Positions 19,131 through 29,140 of a stretch of DNA of 64,000 bases are shown piece by piece. The translations under genes and the position numbers were made by a program. The DNA comes from Rathayibacter rhapontici (lineage in GTDB: Bacteria > Actinomycetota > Actinomycetes > Actinomycetales > Microbacteriaceae), in the NCBI RefSeq assembly GCF_001995175.1, contig NZ_MUKN01000007.1:1-64000 (forward strand), written 5' to 3'. How positions within the stretch are numbered: the first letter of the stretch is position 1; each line of letters opens with the position of its first letter. Under the pieces are notes generated by a model that was given only the letters and a program-made list of their open reading frames with translations, made no database searches and was not told the origin of the DNA.

Positions 19131-19636
19131 GAGCCGGCCGACTGGACCGCCACGACGACGATGACCACGGTGATCGCCAGGTAGATCAGCGAGATCAGGA
19201 TCCCGGCGAAGCCCGTGATGATCGCGGTCAGGGCGAAGCCGCGGGCACCGGGCTCGCGTCGACGCCCGAGGAACCCGAGCACGACGGCCGGAGCGGACAG
19301 GAGGAATCCGAAGCCCCAGGCGAAGATCGTGATCACGAGGCCGGCGATGCCGATGATCATGCCCGTCAGGCTGAGGGTCTTGGGCGGGGCCGGTGCGGGC
19401 GGAGCGTAGGCGTACGCCGGCGCGGGGCTCGGAGGCATCGGCGTCCCGTAGGACGGGGCGTCCGTGCGCGGAGCTCCGGTGCCGGGCGCGGGCACCGACG
19501 TCGAGGGCGGAGCAGGCGGAGCAGGCGGAACCGGCGGAACCGGCGGCACAGGCGGAACCGGCGGCACGGGCGGAACCGGCGGCACGGGGGCGGGATCCGG
19601 ACGCTCCTCGGAGCCGGGCGCGGTGCTGTCGCTCAT
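19127..19636 (-). CDS. Proline-rich DUF4190-type membrane protein
   Basis: 169 aa. Residues about 17-45 are a run of VPP/APP repeats encoded by a near-perfect GGCGGAACC/GGCGGCACR DNA repeat. This is followed by a Tyr/Pro/Ala segment and then two membrane helices (IIGIAGLVITIFAWGFGFLL and ILISLIYLAITVVIVVVAV) in the DUF4190 layout. The Pro-rich part is probably cytoplasmic. Function unknown. First of three related small membrane proteins in a row. Confidence 0.75.
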   Translation of the reverse strand: MSDSTAPGSEERPDPAPVPPVPPVPPVPPVPPVPPVPPAPPAPPSTSVPAPGTGAPRTDAPSYGTPMPPSPAPAYAYAPPAPAPPKTLSLTGMIIGIAGLVITIFAWGFGFLLSAPAVVLGFLGRRREPGARGFALTAIITGFAGILISLIYLAITVVIVVVAVQSAGS

Positions 19637-19665
19637 GCGGCCGAGTCTATCCAGCGCCCCCCCTC

Positions 19666-20058
19666 TCAGCTCGGGAGGTACCCGTCGCTCCGCAGGCCCC
19701 CGACGAAGGCGGTGTACGCCAGGAACCCGAGGACGGCCAGGACCACGACGAGGTAGCCCAGCACGAACCCGGCGATCGCGAAGCCGCCGCCGCGCCGACC
19801 GGAGCGGCGGGCTCGCACCAGCCCCACGTGTCCGAGGACGATCGCGGCCGGCGCGAGCCCGAGGATCCCGCAGAGGAGTGCGGCGACCGCGAGGCCCTCG
19901 AGGGGCGGGCGGAGCGCCGGCGCATTCGGCGAGGGCTCGTCCGGGTGCGCGGGACCCGTCGGCGGCGGGTAGGCCGCCGACGGGTCGACCGCGTCAGGTG
20001 CGGGGGGCGGGGGCACCGGCGTCCCGGCGGACCGATCGATCGCCGATTCGTCGTTCAC
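19666..20058 (-). CDS. DUF4190-type small membrane protein
   Basis: 130 aa. A Pro-rich N-terminal half (TPVPPPPAPDAVDPSAAYPPP) is followed by two membrane helices with the family pattern LAVAALLCGILGLAPAAIVLGHVGL and a second helix after the RSGRRGGGFAIAGF loop. It is similar in design to both neighbours. Function unknown. Confidence 0.75.
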   Translation of the reverse strand: MNDESAIDRSAGTPVPPPPAPDAVDPSAAYPPPTGPAHPDEPSPNAPALRPPLEGLAVAALLCGILGLAPAAIVLGHVGLVRARRSGRRGGGFAIAGFVLGYLVVVLAVLGFLAYTAFVGGLRSDGYLPS

Positions 20059-20091
20059 GCGCTCTCCCCTCGCACAGCTCCGTTCAGCCTA

Positions 20092-20109
20092 CGGTCCCCG
20101 CAGGGACCG
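20092..20109 (-). terminator. Small hairpin after the 85-aa membrane protein gene
   Basis: CGGTCCC-CGCA-GGGACCG lies 7 bases after the stop of the gene ending at 20116 and before the start of the next gene at 20058. Confidence 0.5.
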
Positions 20110-20115
20110 GCCGGC

Positions 20116-20373
20116 TCAGTACCCGGTGGAGGGGACGGTGGCCAGGGCGGCGAAGAACAGGACGCCGACGATCGTGTAGACGATGATCGCCGCGAATCCG
20201 ATGACGACGGCGGCGATCGCCAGACCGCGCCCCTTCTCCCCGGTGCGCTTGATCTGCGACAGAGCGATGAAGCCGAGCACGATGCCCACGACGGACACGA
20301 AGAACGAGGCGATGAAGCCGATGATCGCCAGGATGTTGTAGCGGTCGGTGGCGGGCGTGTACGGAGTGGTCAT
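20116..20373 (-). CDS. DUF4190-type small membrane protein
   Basis: 85 aa with almost no Pro-rich head (MTTPYTPATDRYNILAI). Two helices are separated by the conserved loop SQIKRTGEKGRGLAIAAVVIG, the clearest DUF4190 pattern of the three. An AAGGGGGAT site precedes ATG 20373. Function unknown; it is probably the minimal version of the two longer paralogues downstream. Confidence 0.8.
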   Translation of the reverse strand: MTTPYTPATDRYNILAIIGFIASFFVSVVGIVLGFIALSQIKRTGEKGRGLAIAAVVIGFAAIIVYTIVGVLFFAALATVPSTGY

Positions 20374-20471
20374 GGGATCCCCCTTGATCGGAACAGGAGA
20401 CGCCAGCGTGGCAGCCGCCGCCGAGGACTGTCAAAAGCCTGAGCGCCGCTTGTGCCGGCCCGGGAGCTCGG

Positions 20472-21536
20472 CTACTGCACCTGGATCTCGGTGACCGGCA
20501 GCGTGGAGTCCGCGCTGAAGTCGAGGCTCGACGGCGGGTGCCCGGCCTCGATCAGCTGAGCGGCGAGCGCCGCGATCATCGCGCCGTTGTCGGTGCACAG
20601 CGAGAGCGCCGGGATCCGCAGCGTGATCCCCGCGGCCGCGCAGCGCTCCTGGGCGAGCGCCCGCACCCGCGCGTTGGCGACCACTCCGCCGCCCAGCAGC
20701 AGTCTCGGCACCCCGCGGTCGCGGCAGGCGGCGACGGCCTTCGTGAGCAGCACGTCGGCCACGGCCTCGCGGAAGCTCGCGGCCACGTCCGCGACCGGCA
20801 CCTCCTCGCCGGCGTCCTGGCGCTTCTCCACCCACCGCGCCACAGCGGTCTTGAGCCCCGAGAACGAGAAGTCGTAGCGGTGCCGCTCGAGGTCCTTCGG
20901 CAGGCTCAGGCCGCGCGGGAACCGGATCGCGCGGGGATCGCCGTCGGCCGCCACCCGGTCGATCTGCGGGCCGCCGGGGTAGGGCAGGCCGAGGACGCGC
21001 GCGACCTTGTCGAACGCCTCCCCCGCCGCGTCGTCGATGGTCTCGCCGAGCAGCTCGACGTCCGAGACCAGGTCGCGCACGTGCAGGAGCGACGTGTGCC
21101 CGCCCGAGACGAGCAGCGCGATCGTGGGGACCTCGACCGGGCTCCCCTCGCTGCCGTCGGCCCGGAGGACGTCCGCGCCCACGTGGCCGACGAGGTGGTT
21201 CACCGCGTAGAGGGGCTTCCCGAGCGAGACGGCGAGGGCCTTGGCCGCGCCGACGCCGACCATGAGCGCACCCGAGAGCCCGGGGCCGCTCGTGACGGCG
21301 ATCGCGTCGAGCTCCTCGAGCGTCACTCCGGCCTCGGCGAGCGCCGCGCGCAGCGCCGGCTCGAGCGCCTCGAGGTGCGCACGGGCCGCGACCTCCGGCA
21401 CCACGCCTCCGTAGCGCGCGTGCTCGTCCATCGACGACGCGATGGTGTTGGCGAGCAGCGTCGTGCCGCGGACGACGCCGATGCCGGTCTCGTCGCAGCT
21501 GGTCTCGATCCCGAGGACGAGCGGTCCGTCGCTCAT
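20472..21536 (-). CDS. tsaD: tRNA N6-adenosine threonylcarbamoyltransferase TsaD
   Basis: 354 aa Kae1-type ATPase that transfers threonylcarbamoyl to A37 of ANN-reading tRNAs, working with TsaB and TsaE. The start is [15 protein letters not shown]. The metal His pair is in [11 protein letters not shown], the nucleotide site in [11 protein letters not shown], and a late motif in [14 protein letters not shown] 21536 overlaps rimI by 4 bases (ATGA). It is the last gene of the tight tsaE-tsaB-rimI-tsaD run, so the whole t6A set except TsaC is here. Confidence 0.97.
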   Translation of the reverse strand: MSDGPLVLGIETSCDETGIGVVRGTTLLANTIASSMDEHARYGGVVPEVAARAHLEALEPALRAALAEAGVTLEELDAIAVTSGPGLSGALMVGVGAAKALAVSLGKPLYAVNHLVGHVGADVLRADGSEGSPVEVPTIALLVSGGHTSLLHVRDLVSDVELLGETIDDAAGEAFDKVARVLGLPYPGGPQIDRVAADGDPRAIRFPRGLSLPKDLERHRYDFSFSGLKTAVARWVEKRQDAGEEVPVADVAASFREAVADVLLTKAVAACRDRGVPRLLLGGGVVANARVRALAQERCAAAGITLRIPALSLCTDNGAMIAALAAQLIEAGHPPSSLDFSADSTLPVTEIQVQ

Positions 21537-22003
21537 GCGGTCTCCTCCGACGCCCGGGAGGGCGCTGCGCGCATCACGAGCGCGTCCACTCCGTCGGGCT
21601 GGTAGTAGGCGGGGCGGACTCCGATCTCCTCGAAGCCCTCCGAACGGTAGAGGGTCTGCGCACCGGGGTTGTCGGCGCGCACCTCGAGGAACACCTCGCG
21701 GGCCCCGCGGCGGACGGCCTCGTCGAGCAGCGCCCGGAGCAGGCGCCGGCCGAGGCCGCGGCGGCGGGCGGAGGCGAGCACGGCGATCGTCTGCACATCG
21801 GCCTCGTGCGCGCCTCGGGGGCAGAGCAGCCCCGCGTACCCGAGCACGACGCCGTCCTCCTCCGCGACCAGGTAGCGGGTGTGCGCGCTCCTGGTCTCCT
21901 CGGCCATCATCCGGCTCGACCAGGCGTCGCTCGTGAACTCCGACTCCTCGATCGCCATGATCGCGTCGAGGTCGGCGGGGGTCGCCTCGCGGAGGGCGCT
22001 CAC
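21533..22003 (-). CDS. rimI: Ribosomal-protein-alanine N-acetyltransferase RimI
   Basis: 156 aa GNAT-fold enzyme that acetylates the N terminus of S18 and possibly other proteins. The acetyl-CoA loop is [15 protein letters not shown] and the C-terminal part has [19 protein letters not shown], typical of RimI. It overlaps both tsaB and tsaD by 4 bases, a common actinobacterial arrangement. Confidence 0.93.
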   Translation of the reverse strand: MSALREATPADLDAIMAIEESEFTSDAWSSRMMAEETRSAHTRYLVAEEDGVVLGYAGLLCPRGAHEADVQTIAVLASARRRGLGRRLLRALLDEAVRRGAREVFLEVRADNPGAQTLYRSEGFEEIGVRPAYYQPDGVDALVMRAAPSRASEETA

Positions 22004-22620
22004 GCGGTCACCCGCTTGGGACCGGCCGACAGGGTCACGTCGGGCGAGCGGAGGTAGAGCGGCTCGTCGGCGGGAGGAGTGCGGCCGGCCGCGCGGGCGA
22101 GCGCGGCGACCACTCCGAGCGCCGCGGCCGACACCGTGGAGGCCTCGAGCCGCGGGAGCTCGGGGAACGGCAGCGCGTCGGGCTTGTCGAGGCCGGGGCC
22201 GCTCGGACGGACGGGCAGCCCCTGGGCGTCGAGCCCGTCGTAGGCGCTCCAGTAGAGCTCGCGCCGACGCGCGTCGGTGACCACCAGGAATCCCGGGTCC
22301 CGGCCGTCGCGGAGGGCGGCCAGCGCGACGGCGTCGTGCGACACCACGGGGAGGGTGGGGATGCCGCGGCCGAAGGCGAAGGCGCGGGCCGCCGCGATGC
22401 CGACGCGGAGACCGGTGAACGGCCCGGGGCCCATCCCGACGGCGACGGCGTCGATGCCCGCGGCAGCGACCCCCGCCTCCTCGAGCGCCCGGGCGATCAG
22501 ACGACCCACGACCTCGGCGTGACGCATCGTGTCGGTCTCGACGAGGTCCGAGCGCACGCCGCCCGCGTCGTCCACGACGGCGACGGAGGTTCCGGAGGAG
22601 GTGTCGATCGCGAGCAGCAC
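22000..22620 (-). CDS. tsaB: t6A biosynthesis protein TsaB
   Basis: 206 aa inactive homologue of TsaD that forms the TsaB-TsaD core. It begins [17 protein letters not shown] and has the conserved [23 protein letters not shown] segment. The nucleotide-binding residues of TsaD are absent, as expected. It lies 32 bases after tsaE and overlaps rimI. Confidence 0.95.
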   Translation of the reverse strand: MLLAIDTSSGTSVAVVDDAGGVRSDLVETDTMRHAEVVGRLIARALEEAGVAAAGIDAVAVGMGPGPFTGLRVGIAAARAFAFGRGIPTLPVVSHDAVALAALRDGRDPGFLVVTDARRRELYWSAYDGLDAQGLPVRPSGPGLDKPDALPFPELPRLEASTVSAAALGVVAALARAAGRTPPADEPLYLRSPDVTLSAGPKRVTA

Positions 22621-22652
22621 CCTGACAGGCTACCCGCGCGCGACGGGCGTGC

Positions 22653-23135
22653 TCAGGCCCAGCGGATGCCGCGGAAGCGCACCGTCCGCGGCTCGATCGG
22701 CTCCTCGCCCTCCGCAGCGTCGGATCCCGCCGTCGGCCGCTCGATCACGATGTCGAGCCAGGAGTCGGCGACCCCGTCCAGGAGCCCCGCACCCCACTCC
22801 ACGACCACGACCGAGCGCTCGAGGTCGAGGTCGAGGTCGTCCAGCTCGACGGCCGAGCCGACCCGGTAGGCGTCGACGTGCACGAGCGGGGGGCCGTCGT
22901 GCAGCGGAGGATGGGTGCGCGCGATCACGAAGGTCGGGCTGGTCACGGGGCCGCGCACGTCGAGCCCCTCCCCCAGGCCCCGGGTGAAGGTCGTCTTGCC
23001 GGCGCCGAGAGGGCCGGTGAGCACGAGCAGATCCCCCGCCCGCAGAGTGCGGCCGAGCTCGCGCCCGAGCTCCTCCATCGCCTCGGGATCGACGACCTCG
23101 ACGCTCAGATCGGCGAACCGGGAGCGGTCAGACAC
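22653..23135 (-). CDS. tsaE: t6A biosynthesis ATPase TsaE
   Basis: 160 aa P-loop ATPase that recycles the TsaBD complex. Walker A is LTGPLGAGKTTFTRGLG, followed by the family motif VTSPTFVIARTHP and HVDAYRVGSA. The acidic segment with VVVEWGAGL is the typical end. It overlaps alr by 8 bases. Confidence 0.95.
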   Translation of the reverse strand: MSDRSRFADLSVEVVDPEAMEELGRELGRTLRAGDLLVLTGPLGAGKTTFTRGLGEGLDVRGPVTSPTFVIARTHPPLHDGPPLVHVDAYRVGSAVELDDLDLDLERSVVVVEWGAGLLDGVADSWLDIVIERPTAGSDAAEGEEPIEPRTVRFRGIRWA

Positions 23136-24261
23136 GATCGCCGCCCAGCACCCGGCGCTGCACCCGCGGTCCGATCCTCGTCACGAGCTCGTAGTTGATC
23201 GTGCCGCACCAGCGCGCCCACTCGTCGACCGAGGGGACCCCCGTCGTCGGGTCTCCCCACAGCGTCACGGCATCGCCGACCTCGATCGGGGCGTCGCCCA
23301 CCTCGACGACGAACTGGTCCATCGCGACCCGGCCCGCGATGCGGTGGCGCCTCCCCCTGATCGCCACCTCGGCGACTCCGGAGGCGCTGCGCGGGATGCC
23401 GTCGGCGTAGCCGAACGGGACGAGCGCGACGCCGGTGCCCCCCTCCGCTCGGTAGGTGTAGTCGTAGCTGACCCCCGTGCCCCGATCGATGCGGCGCACC
23501 CCCGCGACGCGTCCGTGCAGCGTCATCGCGGGCACGAGGCCGAGCTCGAGCGACGTCTCATCGTCGAACGGCGAGAGCCCGTAGACGCCGATGCCGGCGC
23601 GCACCATGTCCCGGCGCGCCTCCGGGATCCTCAGCGCACCGGCGGTGGCCGCCAGGTGCACGATCGGGGCCGGGACGCCGCTCGACCGGAGGAGCTCCTC
23701 CCCGCGGGACAGGAGCGCGAGCTGCGCGAGGTCCTCTGCGCGCGAGGTGTTCGAGAGGTGCGAGAGCACGCCCGTCAGGTGCACGGTGCCGCGCTGCACG
23801 TGCCGCACGAGGGCCTCCACGAGCAGCGGCCACTCCTGCTCGGGGGCCCCGTTGCGGCTGAGTCCCGTGTCGAGCTTGAGCTGCACGGCGGCTCGGCCTC
23901 CGCGGTCCTCGGCGGCCTGGGCCACCGCCTCCAGCTGGGCGAGCGACGAGACCGCCACGTCGATCCCGTGCTCGATCGCCGCGTCGAAGTCCTCGCCCGG
24001 GTCGTGCAGCCAGCAGAGCAGCGGAGCGAGCACACCGGCCTCGCGCAGCGCCACCGCCTCGTGGAGGTCGGCGGTGCCGAGGGCGTCGGCCCCGCCCGCG
24101 AGCGCGGCCTGCGCGGCGGTCACGGCGCCGTGCCCGTAGCCGTTCGCCTTCACCACGGCCATCAGGCGGCGGGCACCGGTCAGCTCGCGCAGCCGGGAGA
24201 CGTTCCTCCGGATCGCGTCGGCGTCGATCAGCGCCTCGCGGAAGGACAGCGGAGCGGTCAC
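23128..24261 (-). CDS. alr: Alanine racemase
   Basis: 377 aa PLP enzyme that interconverts L- and D-alanine for peptidoglycan. The cofactor Lys is in [12 protein letters not shown] (Lys38), and the C-terminal beta domain has [15 protein letters not shown] and [15 protein letters not shown]. It overlaps acpS by 4 bases and tsaE by 8, so it is part of the same transcript. Confidence 0.96.
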   Translation of the reverse strand: MTAPLSFREALIDADAIRRNVSRLRELTGARRLMAVVKANGYGHGAVTAAQAALAGGADALGTADLHEAVALREAGVLAPLLCWLHDPGEDFDAAIEHGIDVAVSSLAQLEAVAQAAEDRGGRAAVQLKLDTGLSRNGAPEQEWPLLVEALVRHVQRGTVHLTGVLSHLSNTSRAEDLAQLALLSRGEELLRSSGVPAPIVHLAATAGALRIPEARRDMVRAGIGVYGLSPFDDETSLELGLVPAMTLHGRVAGVRRIDRGTGVSYDYTYRAEGGTGVALVPFGYADGIPRSASGVAEVAIRGRRHRIAGRVAMDQFVVEVGDAPIEVGDAVTLWGDPTTGVPSVDEWARWCGTINYELVTRIGPRVQRRVLGGDRV

Positions 24262-24608
24262 GACTCGGCCACCACGAACGCCGTCGCGATGCCCGCGTCA
24301 TGGCTCATCGACAGGTGCACCCGGGTGATGCCGCGCGCGTCCGCGGCCGCCCGGGCCGCTCCGTGCAGGGCGAACGAGGGGTTCCCGTGCTCGTCACGCT
24401 CCACGACCATGTCGTGCCAGCGCGCCCCGGCCGAGTCGCCGAGGGCCTTGATGAACGCCTCCTTCGCCGCGAACCGTCCGGCGAGGGAGGCGATCGGCAG
24501 ACCCCGTTCGCTCGGAGCGAACAGGCGGTCGCGCAGCCGCGGGGTGCGGTCGATCGCCCGGCCGAACCGGGCGAGGTCCACCACGTCCACGCCGATCCCC
24601 ACGATCAC
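24258..24608 (-). CDS. acpS: Holo-[acyl-carrier-protein] synthase
   Basis: 116 aa enzyme that moves 4'-phosphopantetheine from CoA to acyl-carrier protein. The canonical start [15 protein letters not shown] comes from GTG 24608. The Mg-binding [14 protein letters not shown] motif and [16 protein letters not shown] end are intact. The start lies 7 bases after the glmS stop. The longer frame upstream is antisense-like noise over glmS. Confidence 0.95.
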   Translation of the reverse strand: MIVGIGVDVVDLARFGRAIDRTPRLRDRLFAPSERGLPIASLAGRFAAKEAFIKALGDSAGARWHDMVVERDEHGNPSFALHGAARAAADARGITRVHLSMSHDAGIATAFVVAES

Positions 24609-24615
24609 GGCAGGG

Positions 24616-26463
24616 TCACTCGACCGTGACCGACTTGGCGAGGTTGCGCGGCTGGTCGACGTCCAGGCCCTTCGCCGTCGCGAGCTCCATCGCGAACATC
24701 TGCAGCGGCGTGACCGCGAGCAGCGGCTCGAACAGCGGGTCGGCGAGCGGGATCGGCACGACCTCGTCGGCGATCTGGATCGCGGCGGTGTCGCCCTGCT
24801 CGGCGATCGCGATGACGCGGGCACCGCGCGCCTTGATCTCCTGGATGTTCGAGATCACCTTGCGCTGCAGCTCGTAGGACTCGCTCGGGCTCGGCACGAT
24901 CACGAAGACGACCTGGCCCGGCTCGATGAGCGCGATCGGCCCGTGCTTGAGCTCGCCGGCCGCGAAGCCCTCGGCGTGGATGTAGGCCAGCTCCTTGAGC
25001 TTGAGCGCTCCCTCGAGCGCGACCGGGTAGCCGACGTGGCGGCCCAGGAACAGCACCGCGCGGGTGTCGGCCATCCAGCCGGCGAGCTGGACGATGGCGT
25101 CCGACGCGTCGAGCACCTTCGAGAGCTTCTCGGGGATCGCCGCCAGCTCGGCGGCCTGTGCCGCGACGACCTCGGCGGAGGAGGCTCCGCGCACGGTCGC
25201 GAGGTGCAGCCCGAAGAGGTAGAGGGCCGCGATCTGCGCGACGAAGGCCTTGGTCGAGGCGACCGCCACCTCCGGGCCCGCGTGCGTGTAGAGCACCGCG
25301 TCCGACTCGCGCGGGATCGTGGCGCCCTGGGTGTTGCAGACCGAGAGCGTCTTCGCGCCCTTCTCGCGGGCGTACTTGACCGCCATGAGCGTGTCCATCG
25401 TCTCGCCCGACTGGCTGATCGAGACGACGAGCGTGCGGGGAGTGAGCACCGGGTCGCGGTAGCGGAACTCGTGGCTGAGCTCGACCTCGACGGGCACGCG
25501 GGCCCACTTCTCGATCGCGTACTTGGCGACCATGCCCGAGTACGCGGCGGTGCCGCAGCCGATGATCGTGATCCGATCGATCTCCGTCAGAACCGGGTCC
25601 AGACCCTCGAGCTCGGGGAGGGTGATCGTGCCGTCGGTGATCCGGCCGCGCAGGGTGTTCGCGACGGCCTCGGGGCCCTCGGTGATCTCCTTCGCCATGA
25701 AGCTCGACCAGCCGCCCTTCTCGGAGGCGGAGGCGTCCCACGCGATCTCGAACGGCTCGGTCTCGACCGGCTGCCCGAAGAAGTCGGTGACGGTGACGAG
25801 GTCCGGGGTGATCGTGACGATCTGGTCCTGCCCGATCGCGACCGCGCGGCGGGTGAACTCGACGAACGCCGCGACGTCCGAGCCGAGGAAGTTCTCGCCG
25901 TCGCCCAGGCCGATCACGAGCGGGGAGTTGCGGCGCGCGCCGACGACGACGCCCGGCTGGTCCTGGTGCAGGGCGAGCAGCGTGAAGGCGCCCTCGAGCC
26001 GGGCGACGATCGCCTGGAAGGCGAGCACGAGGTCGCCGGTTCGGCGGTACTCGCGGGCGATGAGGTGCGCGGCGACCTCGGTGTCGGTCTCGCTCTCGAA
26101 GACCACGCCCTCGGCGGCGAGCTCCTCCTTCAGCGGCTGGAAGTTCTCGATGATGCCGTTGTGGATGACGGCGAGCTTGCCGTCGTCGGCGAGGTGCGGG
26201 TGGGCGTTGCGGTCGGTCGGCCCGCCGTGGGTGGCCCACCGGGTGTGGCCGATGCCGGTCGTGCCCTGCGCCAGCGGGTGCGCTTCGAGGTCGTCGACCA
26301 GCACGCTGAGCTTGCCCGAGCGCTTGCGGCTGTCGATCACGCCGTCGGCGTCGATCACCGCCACGCCCGCGGAGTCGTACCCGCGGTACTCCAGTCGCTT
26401 GAGGCCTCCGAGCAGCACGGCCAGGCTGTCTCGCGCGCCGACGTATCCAACGATTCCACACAT
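24616..26463 (-). CDS. glmS: Glucosamine-fructose-6-phosphate aminotransferase
   Basis: 615 aa, makes glucosamine-6-phosphate from fructose-6-phosphate and glutamine, the entry to UDP-GlcNAc. The N-terminal glutaminase has the catalytic Cys2 (MCGIVGYVG) and the site [12 protein letters not shown]. Two SIS domains follow ([32 protein letters not shown]), and the protein ends in the family signature [10 protein letters not shown]. No glmS ribozyme-like leader is seen in the 79-base gap before it. glmM, the next pathway step, lies 1.3 kb away. Confidence 0.97.
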   Translation of the reverse strand: MCGIVGYVGARDSLAVLLGGLKRLEYRGYDSAGVAVIDADGVIDSRKRSGKLSVLVDDLEAHPLAQGTTGIGHTRWATHGGPTDRNAHPHLADDGKLAVIHNGIIENFQPLKEELAAEGVVFESETDTEVAAHLIAREYRRTGDLVLAFQAIVARLEGAFTLLALHQDQPGVVVGARRNSPLVIGLGDGENFLGSDVAAFVEFTRRAVAIGQDQIVTITPDLVTVTDFFGQPVETEPFEIAWDASASEKGGWSSFMAKEITEGPEAVANTLRGRITDGTITLPELEGLDPVLTEIDRITIIGCGTAAYSGMVAKYAIEKWARVPVEVELSHEFRYRDPVLTPRTLVVSISQSGETMDTLMAVKYAREKGAKTLSVCNTQGATIPRESDAVLYTHAGPEVAVASTKAFVAQIAALYLFGLHLATVRGASSAEVVAAQAAELAAIPEKLSKVLDASDAIVQLAGWMADTRAVLFLGRHVGYPVALEGALKLKELAYIHAEGFAAGELKHGPIALIEPGQVVFVIVPSPSESYELQRKVISNIQEIKARGARVIAIAEQGDTAAIQIADEVVPIPLADPLFEPLLAVTPLQMFAMELATAKGLDVDQPRNLAKSVTVE

Positions 26464-26528
26464 GGGCTCGATCCTAACGGCGCGGGAGGGGCGGATCGCG
26501 GCGACCGGGCCGCCGGGTCACCGGCCGC

Positions 26529-26545
26529 TAGTATCGTGGACTGTG
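26529..26545 (+). promoter_or_regulatory. Candidate leaderless start of coaA
   Basis: A -10-like TAGTAT at 26529-26534 lies 8 bases before the GTG start codon at 26543, and no Shine-Dalgarno sequence is present. This spacing fits a leaderless message, common in actinobacteria. No convincing -35 is seen. Confidence 0.35.
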
Positions 26546-27499
26546 CCGTCGTCAGCTCGCGAACCCGGGCGAGAGGCGCAGCCCTCCCCCTTCGTCGAGA
26601 TCGTCCGCTCCGACTGGGCCGAGCTCGCCCGCTCGACGGAGCTGCCGCTGACCGAGACCGAGGTCGTGCAGCTGCGCGGACTGGGCGACCGGCTGAGCCT
26701 CACCGAGGTCGCCGAGGTGTACCTCCCCCTCTCGCGGCTCCTCGCGCTCTACGCGGCCGGCTCCCGTCACCTGCACCGGGCGACCAGCACGTTCCTCGGC
26801 GAGCGCGCCCAGCCCACGCCCTTCGTCATCGGAGTCGCCGGCTCCGTCGCCGTCGGCAAGTCCACGATCGCGCGGCTGCTGCGCGAGCTCCTCGCCCGCT
26901 GGGAGGACACTCCGCGGGTCGAGCTCGTGACCACCGACGGGTTCCTCCTGCCCAACAGCGAGCTCGAGCGGCGCGGCCTGATGAGCCGCAAGGGGTTCCC
27001 GGAGTCGTACGACCGCCGCGCGCTGCTGCGCTTCGTCTCGGAGGTGAAGGGCGGGGCCGCCGAGGTGCGCGCGCCCTTCTACTCGCACCTGTCGTACGAC
27101 ATCGTCCCCGATGCCGAGATCGTGGTGCGCCGACCCGACGTGCTGATCGTCGAGGGCCTGAACGTGCTGCAGCCGCCGGTCCCGGGCCACGGCCTCGCCG
27201 TCAGCGACCTCTTCGACTTCACCGTCTACGTCGACGCGCGGACGGGCGACATCGCCCGCTGGTACGAGGAGCGCTTCCTCGCGCTGCAGCAGGGCGCGTT
27301 CGCGAACCCGAACTCCTACTTCCACCGCTACGCGTCGCTCACCCCCGACGAGGCGCGGGAGCGCGCGCGGAGCATCTGGACCGCGATCAACGAGCCGAAC
27401 CTCGTGCAGAACGTGCGCCCGACCCGCAGCCGCGCGAGCCTGGTGCTGCGCAAGCAGTCCGACCACGCCGTGTCGTCGGTGCTGCTGCGCAAGATCTGA
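26543..27499 (+). CDS. coaA: Pantothenate kinase, type I
   Basis: 318 aa, phosphorylates pantothenate in the first step of CoA synthesis. The P-loop is [12 protein letters not shown], followed by [32 protein letters not shown] and NVLQPP, all type I CoaA motifs. The protein ends [19 protein letters not shown] 26543 gives the standard length and precedes the conserved [12 protein letters not shown]. It is divergent from glmS and convergent to glmM. Confidence 0.95.
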   Translation: MPSSAREPGREAQPSPFVEIVRSDWAELARSTELPLTETEVVQLRGLGDRLSLTEVAEVYLPLSRLLALYAAGSRHLHRATSTFLGERAQPTPFVIGVAGSVAVGKSTIARLLRELLARWEDTPRVELVTTDGFLLPNSELERRGLMSRKGFPESYDRRALLRFVSEVKGGAAEVRAPFYSHLSYDIVPDAEIVVRRPDVLIVEGLNVLQPPVPGHGLAVSDLFDFTVYVDARTGDIARWYEERFLALQQGAFANPNSYFHRYASLTPDEARERARSIWTAINEPNLVQNVRPTRSRASLVLRKQSDHAVSSVLLRKI

Positions 27500-27593
27500 G
27501 GCTCGCGTGCATCTTCCGGCGGCGCCTCTGGAGGAGAGGGATCGCCTCCGGTGCCGACGCGGTACGGGGCGGAGATCGACGCTCCAGGGACGC

Positions 27594-27714
27594 GGGTCTC
27601 GAGACGCCGCTCCGGGGCTGCTCGACCAGCAGGTGGGCGGGAGCCTCCTCGGAGGAGATCGCCGCCGCCTCCCTCGCTGATCGATCGGCCCGCCCAGCGG
27701 GCGTCTCGGGATCC
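27594..27714. repeat. Pair of inverted intergenic repeats
   Basis: Copy A at 27594-27631 (GGTCTCGAGACGCC...CTCGACCAGC) and copy B at 27673-27714 are imperfect inverted copies. Between them lies a CCTCC/GGAGG hairpin. They fill the convergent gap of coaA and glmM and may act as a two-way terminator. I recall similar TCTCGATACGCCC...CTCGACCAGC elements between genes in Microbacteriaceae, but that is memory, not a search. Confidence 0.5.
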
Positions 27715-27736
27715 GCCGGCCCTCGGAGGGACGCCC

Positions 27737-29085
27737 CTACGTGCGCAGCTGCTCCAGCACGACGTCGGCCAGCGACTGCGCGAGACGGTCGGCCGTCTCC
27801 TGCGTCTTCGCCTCGACCATCACGCGCACCATCGGCTCGGTGCCGGAGGGGCGGAGCAGGACGCGGCCGTCGGTGCCGAGCTCGGCCGACGCGTCGGCGA
27901 CGGCCGCCGCGATGACCTCGTCGGCGTGCACGCCCTCGCGGTCGACACCGCGGACGTTGACGAGGGTCTGCGGGAACACGCTCATCACCGACGCCAGGTC
28001 GGCGATGCTCCTGCCGGTGCGCGCCATCTCGGCGGCGAGCTGGAGCGCGGTGAGCACGCCGTCGCCGGTCGTGGCGAAGCGGCTCATGATGACGTGGCCG
28101 GACTGCTCGCCGCCGAGCGAGTAGCCGCCGTCGTTCATCGCCTCGAGGACGTAGCGGTCGCCGACGGCCGTCTCGATGACACGGATCCCCGCGTCGGCCA
28201 TCGCGAGCTTCAACCCGAGGTTGCTCATCACGGTCGCGACGAGCACGTTGTCGCGCAGCACGCCGCGGCGGGCCATCGACGTGGCGAGGATCGCCATGAT
28301 CTGGTCGCCGTCGATCGTCCGGCCGGTGGCGTCCACCGCGAGGCAGCGGTCCGCGTCGCCGTCGTGGGCGATGCCGAGATCGGCTCCGGCCGCGACGACG
28401 GCCTCGGCGACGTGCTCGAGGTGGGTCGAGCCGACCCCGTCGTTGATGTTGAGTCCGTCGGGGTCGTTGCCGATGACCGTGACCGTGGCACCCGCGTCCG
28501 TGAAGACCTCGGGCGAGATGCCGGCGGCCGCGCCGTGGGCGCAGTCGATGACCACGTGCAGCCCGTCGAGCCGGGTGCTGCCCAGCGATCCGAGGAGGTG
28601 GACCACGTAGCGGTCCTCCGCATCGGAGAAGCGGCGGATTCGGCCGACGTCGGCACCGGTCGGAGTCAGCGGGGGCACGCCGAGGGCCGCCTCGATGCGG
28701 TTCTCGAGCTCGTCGGGGAGCTTGCGCCCGCCCGCTGCGAAGAACTTGATGCCGTTGTCGGCGGCGGGATTGTGGGAGGCCGAGATCATCACGCCGAAGT
28801 CCGCCTGCTCGTCCGCGATGAGGTACGCGGTGGCAGGGGTCGGGATGACGCCGGCGTCGAGGACGTCGACTCCCGCGCTGGCGAGTCCGGCGGCGACAGC
28901 GGCGCCGATGAACTGGCCGGAGATTCGGGGGTCGCGGGCGAGCACCGCGAGGGGGCGTCGACCCTCCGCACGGGCGCCGCACCGAGTACACGGGCGGCCG
29001 CCTGGGCGAGGCCGAGAGCGAGGTCGGCCGTGACATCGCGATTCGCGAGGCCACGGACGCCGTCGGTTCCGAACAGGCGCGTCAT
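27737..29085 (-). CDS. glmM: Phosphoglucosamine mutase, frameshifted in this sequence
   Basis: Converts glucosamine-6-phosphate to glucosamine-1-phosphate for UDP-GlcNAc. The start is [21 protein letters not shown] from ATG 29085. The frame breaks near 28967 and continues as [15 protein letters not shown]. The phosphoserine loop (MISASHNP, about Ser104), the metal loop (AHDGDADRC) and the sugar loop (GGEQSGHVI) are intact, as is the C-terminal [14 protein letters not shown]. Adding one G (cggagg to cgggagg on the coding strand) gives 449 aa, the normal size. Upstream of it lies rpsI, a common actinobacterial order rplM-rpsI-glmM. Confidence 0.93.
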
Positions 29086-29119
29086 AGTGCGCAGTCCACT
29101 TCTCGAGCTACTGGTCGTA

Positions 29120-29134
29120 CGGCCCGGAGGGCCG
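29120..29134 (-). terminator. Short hairpin between rpsI and glmM
   Basis: CGGCCC-GGA-GGGCCG, 7 bases after the rpsI stop. It is weak and may only partly separate the two genes. Confidence 0.4.
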
Positions 29135-29140
29135 CACCGA

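Noticed and set aside
26464-26542. glmS ribozyme
   Set aside because: The gap before glmS is only 79 bases, is shared with coaA, and shows no ribozyme core.
22915-27915. A 1666-codon open frame on the plus strand
   Set aside because: It runs antisense to tsaE, alr, acpS, glmS and glmM, all with complete family motifs. High GC content removes stop codons on the opposite strand, and the frame shows no domain pattern.
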